Source: Mermis nigrescens (Eukaryota; Nematoda; Enoplea; Mermithida; Mermithidae). Taken from it: 64,000 bases of DNA. The stretch lies in NCBI GenBank assembly GCA_036768485.1, contig JAVLUZ010000272.1, positions 306,034 to 370,033 on the forward strand. The letters are read 5' to 3'. Position numbers and translations under genes: made by a program. Shown here one piece after another: positions 56,021-64,000 of this stretch (position 1 is the stretch's first letter; each line of letters starts with the position of its first letter). A model generated the notes under the pieces. That model had not been told where the DNA came from, made no database searches, and was given only the letters and a program-made list of their open reading frames with translations.

Positions 56021-56420
56021 GTGGGGAGGTGTTAATGGACTCCCATTTTTGGCCAAAACTGGGCGGGCAAAAAACATCTGAAAATGTTCAAAAATTGCAT
56101 GTTTTTTCAAAAATGGGGGTCAAAAATTTTCTGACTTTGGGGGATAGGGAGACAACTAAAGATGGGCGGTTCAGAGTGGTCAAAAAAATCTAATTTCTCC
56201 CTAAAGCGATTAATTTTTACACTTTTAGTGTTAAAAGCAATTTCATGCAGTCAAAATAATTTGAAAATGCGATCCTTCCACATAAATTTATTTCAAAGCC
56301 ATTTTGACTATTTTGTCATTTGATTAACAGAAAAATGTGAATGCTTAATTTACTGTTTTTAATTCAATGGATTTTACCCATCCACGACCCTGTGCATGTA
56401 TCCACTTGAATATAACTAAG
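56021..56420. repeat. M7-like and M6-like debris
   Basis: 56021-56150 carries M7 blocks ('ggtgttaatggactccc', 'ggggtcaaaaattttctgac'); 56160-56420 carries M6 blocks ('gccattttgactattttg', 'agaaaaatgtgaatgctta'). Confidence 0.4.
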
Positions 56421-56599
56421 CCTTTTCCTGACGATTTATGGATTGGAACATGTTACCTAGGTTAACAAAACCAAGCCACACATGTACTCGCTTCTATAGA
56501 AGCAGAATGTGATTAGCTACTACAACTTAACATTTGTAAATCTGCAATCATATGCAGCAGCTGAATGAAATTTATACCAACATATTTATCAAAATAATC

Positions 56600-57010
56600 A
56601 AGAATTCAAACACAATCTTTTCACCAGAATAATCAATAATTTGAACACAATACGAGTACATACAAGATTAAGCACAAACTTAAAGTACTTACAATTTAAA
56701 GCACTTTGAAGCTGCAGATGAATGTCAGCAAAAAAGTGACAAAAGAGGGCTAAAATAAAGCATAATTTAGCGCCTACTATTATCACCCTTTTGTTGAGTT
56801 TGCATAAGGATCAGTAATTTTCCATACAACAGTCATTTGATAATCTTTTAAAAGCAAAATTGTCAATGTCCAATTCATTAGGTAGTAAGTCATTCATTGA
56901 CCCTCGAGAACTATAAATATTTCCAGCAAAAAATACAATTCACCATAGAAATAAGCAATGCAATAAGCTTGCATGATAGGCAATAGGCATATAATTATCA
57001 AGCAGGGCAA
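56600..57010 (+). repeat. Diverged direct duplication, copy 2
   Basis: Counterpart of 53940-54250, about 100 bp longer through a middle insertion. No coding. Confidence 0.65.
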
Positions 57011-57408
57011 TGTGAAGAAATCCAATACCAGGAACATGTACAAAGATATGATTAAAACTTTGTCGGAAAACATAGGTTACTGAAAAGCAGACTAGAGGAG
57101 TATATTGTTCACTCAGCAGTACACTGCTAATAAAGTGCGGATGCCTAGGACATCGGCCATCAATAATATGTAATGCAATGCAATAGTGACGCAGCACTGT
57201 TATTACATGTACAGCCTATACTTAATACATAGACAAAGCACTGAGGGCACTCATGAATGCACAAGACCACCTTATCAAATATCAAGTTTGTATCAATTGT
57301 TAAGAATAAAAACAAGCATAGCACACATATGAGTGTGGGGTCTATGTAGAAGCATATATCATCACTGCTATGAATAGTTATACGTATTAGTCTGGCACAA
57401 TGTGCTTA

Positions 57409-57725
57409 AGGATAGGCATTGGTTAAGGATAGGCAATGGTTAAGGATAGTCAATGGTGAAGAATAGGCAATGCTTAAGGATAGGAGGCCGATTCCAGCCA
57501 TAGTCTGGTCCCAATGTTATAAGATAGGCAATGGTTATGATAGGCAATGGTAAAGAATAGGCAGTGGTTAAGGATAGGAGGCCGGTTCCAGCCATAGTCA
57601 GGTCCAGTGTTATAGCATGTACAGTGTTATCGCATAGGGATTGGCTTAAGAGTCTGATCCCAATGGTTAAGGATAGGCAATGGTTAAGGATAGGGGGTCG
57701 GCAATGAGTCTGGCCCCAGTGTTAC
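57409..57725 (+). repeat. Minisatellite of AAGGATAGGCAATGGTT units
   Basis: 17-bp unit, several tandem copies, arranged in a higher-order repeat of roughly 95-120 bp that ends each time with AGGAGGCCGRTTCCAGCCATAG and a GGTCC segment. Variation among units is modest. Confidence 0.88.
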
Positions 57726-57869
57726 AGCATATACAATGATCAAAGATGGCCAGATCTGCTCCTGGACCAAAATTGAGGTAGTTCTAGGGAACAAATGGCT
57801 GGTTAGGGCCTGCCCAAAGCTGCCCAGAGTTGTGGTCGAGGTTAGCCTGCCCGGGAGTGGGCGCATCTA

Positions 57870-57897
57870 GTCCAGGGCCAGGGCCAGGGCCAGGGAG
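57870..57897 (+). repeat. CCAGGG simple repeat
   Basis: Four tandem CCAGGG/GGGCCA units within a GC-rich stretch. Confidence 0.8.
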
Positions 57898-57919
57898 GGG
57901 TTAATTTCCCTGGGGTAGG

Positions 57920-58600
57920 GGGAATTCAAAGAGCTGTAACTCAAGAGCCAACAGTCCGATTGAACTCAAATTTTTAGGTAGGATGAACGATGCCAGGCAC
58001 GTTATGTACACAATATGTACAATCAACCTTCAGTATACCAGCATAAGTTTACACTTTTGCGTAACTCAAGAACCATTGACCAGATTTTGTTAAAATTTTC
58101 AGGATATGATGTATATAGGCAAGGCTTGCTGTGTACAGAATTTAAGCGCGCAATCTACAGTATACCAATTTACTTTATACTTTCTTATATAGCACTATAT
58201 TTCAAGAACTATAGGGCGCATTAAGCTCAAATTTTCAGGATAAGGTGAGCATATGTTGCATGTCTTATGTTATTAATATGAACATGTAATCTACAGTATA
58301 CCAATTTACTTTACACTTTCTTATATAACACTATATTTCAAGAACAATAGGGTGTATTCAGCTCATATTTTCAGGATAGGGTGAGCATATGTTGCATGTG
58401 TTACGTTATTGATATGAACATGTAATATACAGTATACCAATTTACTTTACACTTTCTTATTTAACACTTTATTCCAAGAACTCATGATCAGATTGGGCTT
58501 AAATTTTCAGGATGAGATATATGAATTTTAGCTGTGCTATGTACAAAATTTAAGCGCGCAACCTACAGTATGTCAATTACACTCATTTTTTTCAGATGAT
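57920..58600 (+). repeat. 136-bp satellite, about five units
   Basis: CTACAGTATACCAATTTAC recurs at about 58155, 58291, 58427 and (diverged) 58563, exactly 136 bp apart. Each unit also has 'ttcaagaac', 'ctcaaattttcaggat' and 'gttgcatg' blocks. A diverged first unit starts near 57920. Confidence 0.9.
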
Positions 58601-59620
58601 GACAACAAAGGGACGGATGAAGTACCCTATGGAGATTTTATTTTTTATAACTAATAATCAATTATAATAAACATGCCCAAACCCAAGTTTGGGTAAGCCT
58701 AGCTGGGAAGGGTAACAACAAATTGGCAGTGTGTGTATGTGTGTGTTGGGGGGTAGCAGTCCCTGTGGGAGTCCACAAGCGTCACCAAGGTCCACAAGCG
58801 CCACCAGGGCTCCTTTACAATTTACGCCGTTTTACACTTTACACTTGCTACCCCTGCCACTCAGTCTTGAATATGCTAAACATGCTTGAAATGCATTTTA
58901 AAGATAGTTTTCCAAACTCAGAAAGGAACTGGCATATCTTGGTCAGTTTTAACATTAATTTTATATTAAATGATTTCTTGAGCACGGTATATAGTGTGGA
59001 CTAATATACGAGTGTTTTATTATATCCATATAGGTTCCTTCAATATTTATCACCTGCAGAAGCAAGGCAAAAACATTAGCCAATGATTTGAGGTTCCACT
59101 ATATCACAATATACATCAAAATTATGCAGTCTGCCAAGCATATTGGGGGAGTGGTGGGCAGCTATTGTCAATTCTTGCACTACCTTATGCTAGAGAGTTG
59201 GTCTTCTAGAAAGCCCAGCATGTACATTAAATGTTTGGTTAATTTTAGGCTCTAAATACGTTCAGTGTTCAGTTTTAGATGACAGCATTTTATTATCATT
59301 ATATTGTAAGCTTATATGTTGAGTATGGTCAAATTTTTCATTTGTGCTGACCATTTTTATTCCCTCAGTGATTGTTTTCACAGGATCGTGTATATTCAAG
59401 TATCTGGCACGAGGAATAAGCATTTTTATCTGACATTATTTTTTAAATCATAATATTGAATCATGTCTGATCTTCGGATATATTATTCCAAGTGTTCACA
59501 TAGATTATTTTGACTAGCCCTACTTCCCAATCACCATTGAGCATTATGTGTCTGGGCTGCTTTGTAATGAAGGTAGAGGCGGTATTTGATTCTTGAGAAT
59601 TGCTCGGAAGCGTCATGAAA
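58601..59620. other. No gene recognised
   Basis: Includes a short TGTGTGTATGTGTGTG run near 58728. The open frame starting near 58723 is built on that run and is not supported. Confidence 0.45.
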
Positions 59621-59639
59621 CTGTTTAGCATCCATTGGT

Positions 59640-60063
59640 TTGTTTTTCACATTTTCTCAAAGTATTCATAGATGTTGGGTGTGTGCATAGATTTACGACT
59701 CTTTTGAATGAACACATTTTGCTCGAAAAATGCAGAAAATAGATGCACATATGGCCGCATGATGTAGATAAAGGACCCTGCACCCTCATATTATTGTATG
59801 TGCGCAATGTTGCATTTTTCTCAATATATTCTTTAAACTCAAAATGGTTTTTGACATTAACCGTCAAAATAATCACAATGAGATCTATGATTGAAGAACA
59901 TGGCCACCCAGACCCCTGGTTCATTGCTGAAATCCAAATTGACTATTACTGCAGCAGGGTAGCGGGGTATAGGCGGAAGGCGATCAATAGGGAAGACGCC
60001 TAGCAAAATTTTATTCACAGCAAGATCTGCTTCTAAAATGTGTAGTATTTGAAGTGTGTTCAT
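59640..60063 (-). pseudogene. Polinton (Maverick) adenovirus-type cysteine protease
   Basis: Minus-strand frame with ILGVFPIDRLPPIPRYPAAV, followed by the VNLDFSNEPGVWVAMFF block and FDG. After a frameshift near 59860 comes EFKEYIEKNATLRTYNNMRV, then the STSCGHMCIYFL box. This order is that of adenain-like proteases of Polintons, which process capsid proteins. The box keeps the nucleophile Cys (CGHMC), but the position usually held by the catalytic His (G-x-H-W in relatives) is Val (GVWV), so this copy had probably lost activity even apart from the frameshift. It is the last of the Polinton genes on the minus strand here. Confidence 0.8.
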
Positions 60064-60559
60064 TGCTTAGCATTAAAATCATAAAAACTGTTGCGGTTTT
60101 TATCAATCATTATTAAATTATCAAATTTGGTGTATATAATAATCTCTACTCCAGAATTAGGCAAAGCATCTGCAAACTTGATATTTATACTTTTTTGTTC
60201 CTTTGTGTACTAGATCCTAATGCCCACTATCATCCACATTAAAATAAAGACAAAGAAACAATGACTTGTTTCAAATTTGTCTCTGCTGATAAAATTACCT
60301 TTATTTTCATGCTTCCAATATCAAGCGCATCATACATCTGATTCAATGCCTGTATAAACTTATTTTGCTTGAATGACACATTTAGTGAATGAGTTTGTCC
60401 TCCGCACATTACTCACATTGTAAACACTGAAGGGGTTGAAATTAAATGGTGATTTTGACAAAGTGCCTCAAAATGCTTTCCCTCATCAAAACAAAACTAA
60501 ACGTCTTGGCAGTTGGCCTGTAAACAATCAAAATTGGGCATTTCCCTGGATGGATTTGA

Positions 60560-61331
60560 AATGTGCATATTTGTCATGGCAACTCTTCTAATAGGGTATT
60601 TGGCAGTATATGCTGCATTGTTTGCTCAAGCGCTAAACTCACACTCTCTAGCACCTCTACTTTCCGAACAAACAATTTCATTACTAAAACATTGAGTTCT
60701 AGTGGGATATTTCTCAAAACACTGTATGACAAAATACTGGTTGCTTCTGCACTTAGGCAAAAATCTGTGAACTTCAGCAAATACCTGTCTTGAGAGAACA
60801 AGCTTCATGTAGAAAGAAGATACTTCTACAACACTCGAGTCTTTAAAGAGCGCCGCTTGTTCTTTGAACCCTTTATTATTGTCAACATTCACATTGTAGG
60901 CCCACTTTCATGAAAATACAATGCAGACTGAAGATGAGACAATTTTTGCATCAAAACCATAATTTCATTCATAGTTTCAAAATATGCTCCTATACGTATA
61001 AATTGGAGCTGTCAAACACTAATTGACCGCCTAAAAACACTTGACTTGCTTGAAAGATGTTTTGCCTGTAAGGTTGATTAGCGCGTAATTGGGTAATGCT
61101 ACGCCTGCTGCAGGTGTTGGTTTTTTAATTTTTAGTGCCATATTACAACTGCTCAGTTTGCAACAATGGGATCGGGTGGAACTAGAATTTGTAGTAGTTT
61201 TCATTTGTTATTGGGTGCATAGGTTGCACTTCATCCCAAAATCCTCTTTCACAGAAACTGGGTGGAGGGACAGTGAAAAGACCGAGTTCAGATTTTGTAC
61301 TTGGAATAGATTTCATGTCTATTAGAGCCAT
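60560..61331 (-). pseudogene. Polinton capsid-like protein (F54H12.2 type), decayed
   Basis: The start at 61331 gives MALIDMKSIPSTKSELGLFT followed by VPPPSF, the usual opening of the Polinton-encoded proteins annotated in many animals after C. elegans F54H12.2. After a stop at 61182 and several shifts, a frame at 60626-60892 has YFHESGPTMNVDNNKGF, FKDSSVVEVSSFYMKLVLSR and FLPKCRSNQYFVI, which follow the order seen in that family (short acidic turn, V-x-V strand, then a hydrophobic strand with R/K-S). I read it as a virion structural protein; whether it is the major capsid protein itself I cannot settle. Heavily mutated. Confidence 0.6.
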
Positions 61332-61419
61332 TTTTTGAATAGTTTTGTAAATGTATCATCATTATTCATATTTATAGACCCTTTTGGCGCACACCTAAAG
61401 CCTCTCCAGACATAGTCTT

Positions 61420-61690
61420 TGATGCCTCATCTAGAAATTGTGCCGTCTCATGCTTGAAATGTTCTTTGGCAGACTGAAATATGGCTTTCCTGCGCCACAT
61501 CTGACGCAATATTAGCACCAGCCACTAATGCGTGTTTCCCTGCGCTTTTGCCAATAGATCTCAATACAGGCACAGCCATTCTAAATAGTGATTTGAAGAA
61601 ACTCCCTAATCCGCCACCTTGTTGGTATGGTAATGCCTCATAGCCTTCTAGGCCATACCCTGTTTGTGAGGCTTGTTCTTATGTAATATT
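61420..61690 (-). pseudogene. Polinton small structural protein, GGGLGSFF type
   Basis: Minus-strand frame containing YQQGGGLGSFFKSLFRMAVP, then LRSIGKSAGKHALVAGANIA and SDVAQ. The Gly-rich opening, FF-x3-FR helix and Gly/Ala helix are typical of a small protein encoded next to the F54H12.2-type gene in Polintons, possibly a minor capsid component. It ends at a TGA after TFQA. It lies immediately upstream of that gene on the same strand. Confidence 0.65.
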
Positions 61691-61774
61691 GTAGCCAAAG
61701 GCTACTGTTTTCAGGATTGAATTGTACATGCATGTTTTTGATTGTATTATTTTTTTGCTTGAACATTTCTATTA

Positions 61775-62627
61775 TTTATAGATTTTCTTCATCCCAGGAA
61801 AAGTCACCTTCAGATGCTACTGCACTCTTCCATTGCTGGCCATACCTGCTGGGGCATTTGAACGTTAAAAGGCCCCAGCCAACCTTCTGCACCACTCCGT
61901 GCAGGTACGGTTTTACGATCACGCGTGAAGTTAGAACCAAATCAACAATATTTGATGCATATATTTTCTGACAATCAATCACAATCTCACCCCATGGTCC
62001 AACATCTATACTAGGATCATCATTAATATGCTGTAATAGCAGTTTTGCATTTGGCTGTGCGTTTTTGGAATACCAGCTATAATTTCTTTGCTTCCAAGTG
62101 GGATTTGTGTGGACCCAGAATAGTTAGCTCATATGGTTTCTTACGCTGTTCCTGCAATCGGCCAAACTTTCTCAAAATCTGGTTATACTTTATCATTTTC
62201 AAGCCTGATGATGTATGTTTGTCACTTAAAATCTTGTACATCTCCCAATCCAGGGTGTTAATACTTGATTCAGTGGTTTACTTTGTTCAGCAATATCTGC
62301 TGGCACTAGAAGTATTTTTTCTGTATGCTTCATTTCTTGCCTATAATCAAGCCGTTGTAAACTACCTACAAGTGATAGAATTGGGGTCAATAAAAGGGGT
62401 AAAACCACGGTTCTGAATAATTAAATCTTTTTTCAGCCTAGTTTTTGAGTTGTGCCTGTTTTTAGTTGATATATCAAATTTTGTTTTGAAATCTTTTTAA
62501 TTTTTGTAATTCTGTCAGTAAAAGGAATGTTGCCATTTAGAAAATTGTTTGTACAATTGCAAATACATAGGATTTGGTCTTTACTAGCATTATTTATAAC
62601 TGCATTGCGTTGGGGTTTTTCTTGCAA
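61775..62627 (-). pseudogene. Polinton-associated protein of unknown role, frameshifted
   Basis: Order on the minus strand: a helical, Cys-containing segment (SKDQILCICNCTNNFLNGNI) from 62627, a hydrophobic LPLLLTPILSLVGSL near 62400, then KILLVPADIA, YNQILRKFGRLQEQRKKPYE near 62160, and finally INDDPSIDVGPWGEIVIDCQ, SNIVDLVL and a basic tail. These blocks recur in that order in Polinton-encoded proteins I know only as uncharacterised. At least three frameshifts and stops interrupt it. The hydrophobic stretch suggests a membrane or core association. It lies between the ATPase and the small structural protein. Confidence 0.6.
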
Positions 62628-62648
62628 TACTTAAATAAATGTAAACAA

Positions 62649-63119
62649 CTAATTTTCCGTTTTAGTCTTTGAGGAGCCATTTTTGTAATTTTCAAATAGA
62701 TCTTTATGCATATTTATAGTTTTTGGCACATACACAATAGGGTATTTACTCAAAATACTCGTTTTCAACCTGTGTAAATCATCTGCATTTTGTGTCAGAT
62801 CAATGAACAAGTACCTTATCTGAGGTGGCATCAACATATGCTTCAAGAAAATATTTTGTATTACTAGGGTATAAATGCCATGATAAATATGTGATTGCAG
62901 CTGATCTGCTGGGTTTTTGAATAAAACAATATAATCAGAANNNNNNNNNNNNNNNNNNNNNNNNNNNNNNNNNNNNNNNNNNNNNNNNNNNNNNNNNNNN
63001 NNNNNNNNNNNNNNNNNNNNNNNNNNNNNNNNNNNNNNNNTAAAAGTTAATGCTGAAATTCTCCAAAATATAACCTTTCGACAGGCCTTACAAAATTCTG
63101 AGAACAGTTTTTCGTTCAA
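62649..63119 (-). pseudogene. Polinton genome-packaging ATPase, C-terminal part with assembly gap
   Basis: The frame after the gap reads SDYIVLFKNPADQLQS, then a helix, then MPPQIRYLFIDLTQNADDLHR and a YVPK end. These match the C-terminal half of the FtsK/HerA-type (A32-like) packaging ATPases of Polintons, whose N-terminal Walker A and B boxes would lie upstream, in the gap or beyond. A short N-terminal-side piece (63041-63119) shows no motif, and its in-frame continuity through the N run is only apparent, so it may not belong. The role in an active element would be to pump DNA into the capsid. Confidence 0.7.
62941..63040. other. Assembly gap (100 N)
   Basis: Exactly 100 N, the conventional placeholder length, so the true distance is unknown. 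Confidence 0.99.
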
Positions 63120-63120
63120 A

Positions 63121-63580
63121 AACGTTTCAATGGTGATTCAGCGTAAAACACAATTTTTCAACGTTTTTCTCATCGACGCTCGAATGAACATCGAAAATTT
63201 GCAAAAATTTTCTGAAAAATTAAAATTGAATTTTTGGTGGAAATATTTTTGGGTTTCTGGAGCTTATTTTGGTTTTTTCAGGATGCTTGTCATATTCGGC
63301 ATTTAAGTGAGACTTTTTGAGCGTTTTTAGCTCATTTTTGGCTCAAAAAATCTCAAATTTTCGGCGTAGCGCATTTTCCTTATTTTTTGACAATGTTTTG
63401 TTCAATTACTCAATTTTTTCAAATTTTGTTGCGGATTTTTAAATGCATACGTTTTTGGCTGTTCTAGAACGAGCGAGCATTGTCTGAAACGTCGAAAAAT
63501 AGTGTCTTTGACGTGTATTCATCGTTTTAGCCCAAAAAGGCGCACAAGATTTTAGAACTAGTATCTTGAGGTATTCCCAT
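63121..63580 (-). repeat. M1/M2-like debris
   Basis: 'cgtttttctcatcgacgctcg' (M1-like) followed by an M2-like interior, reversed ('ttttgagcgtttttagctc', 'gacgtgtattcatcg'). Ends not found. Confidence 0.45.
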
Positions 63581-63589
63581 GTGAAATAA

Positions 63590-63850
63590 TAATAATTTAT
63601 GCGATTCTAAAACAGGGTTGAATAGAATATGAGATAGGCAATAAATTCGAGCGCCATTGAAATTTTGCATTTGTAGCTCAAAACACGTAACCTAAAAACC
63701 TGTTTGGTGGGTGTTTTAGATCAACTGATTTAATTGCTGTTCTGTTTCTTCAGAGGACCCTTGTGAGATTCAAAAATTTGTTTTCATTTCAAGAGTCCGC
63801 CGTCCCTCATGTTGGGACTAAAACTTAATTTATGAACATTTCTGACGATT
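63590..63850 (+). repeat. Partial M5 copy
   Basis: 'aaaaacctgtttggtgggtgtttta', 'aggacccttg' and 'aaaaattt' blocks correspond to the right part of M5 at about 10690-10800. Confidence 0.5.
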
Positions 63851-64000
63851 TTATTTCTTTGCAAAAATAGAAAGTAACAATTTCAAAAAATGCTTGAAGA
63901 GCAATTCACATCAACAAAATATAAACCCAAAAATGGTGAAAAAATTTGACACAGTTAAGCTAAAACATCGTTGAGAACACTGAAAAGCACTCCGCCTTTT

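Noticed and set aside
58723..59004. Frame opening with alternating Val-Cys
   Set aside because: Begins in a TG microsatellite; later part has no features.

Overview
The window is animal (metazoan) DNA that is almost entirely transposable elements and their debris; the 100 N at 62941-63040 mark a scaffold gap. There are no operons, ribosome binding sites or prokaryotic features. Coding pieces have introns, TATA/Inr core promoters occur, and the element set (hAT, Tc1/mariner, Ty3/gypsy, BEL/Pao with a phlebovirus-like envelope gene, Penelope-like, non-LTR LINE, Polinton/Maverick) is that of an invertebrate. BEL/Pao elements carrying a phlebovirus-type glycoprotein are best known from nematodes, so a large-genome nematode is my best guess, held loosely.

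Layout. 0-4 kb: a small possible membrane-protein exon, an LTR-like block with a TATA/Inr promoter, then non-coding DNA. 4.27-8.38 kb: a complete hAT transposon (8-bp target duplication, 17-bp inverted ends) with a broken transposase on the minus strand and four smaller elements inserted in it. 10.0-10.9 kb: a CAG-ended MITE. 11.95-16.5 kb: Ty3/gypsy element A (RNase H, integrase, and a downstream third ORF), cut by four MITEs. 16.7-17.9 kb: a gag remnant of another gypsy element on the minus strand. 18.9-20.8 kb: a 1.2-kb repeat and a LINE tail. 22.4-24.2 kb: the last two exons of what looks like the only host gene. 24-40 kb: MITE nests, a Tc1/mariner end, a 310-bp AT microsatellite and a 0.9-kb hAT element. 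39.9-40.6 kb: Penelope-like element, GIY-YIG end. 40.69-46.5 kb: gypsy element B (protease, RT, RNase H, integrase, intact third ORF, promoter). 46.6-52.7 kb: BEL/Pao integrase and phlebovirus-like envelope remnants, a putative LTR, then a gag in the same direction. 53-58.6 kb: MITEs, a diverged duplication and satellites. 59.6-63.1 kb: a decayed Polinton on the minus strand (protease, capsid, associated proteins, packaging ATPase).

MITE names used below. M1: about 260 bp, starts CATACGTGGGC (or CATAGGTGGGC), ends GCCCAGGTGTG; about 26 copies here. M2: about 410 bp, starts CATACATGC, ends ATGTATG. M3: short derivative, CATACATGGGC to GCCCATGTGTG. M4: 426 bp, TAGTTTCCCAAGG to GGGAATGTATGTG. 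M5: CAGTCCCAC to CAGGCCTG. M6 and M7: repeats whose ends I could not fix. M1-M5 show 8-bp target duplications, so I class them as non-autonomous hAT elements; M1-M3 also share repeated TTCTGGGG motifs near their ends.

The most novel item is a third ORF placed after integrase in both gypsy elements. Each copy opens exactly at a TTTTAG splice-acceptor-like site, and both share a fold pattern of DEDD 3'-5' exonucleases (RNase D/WRN type) whose catalytic acids have mostly been replaced. It occupies the position retroviruses use for env.
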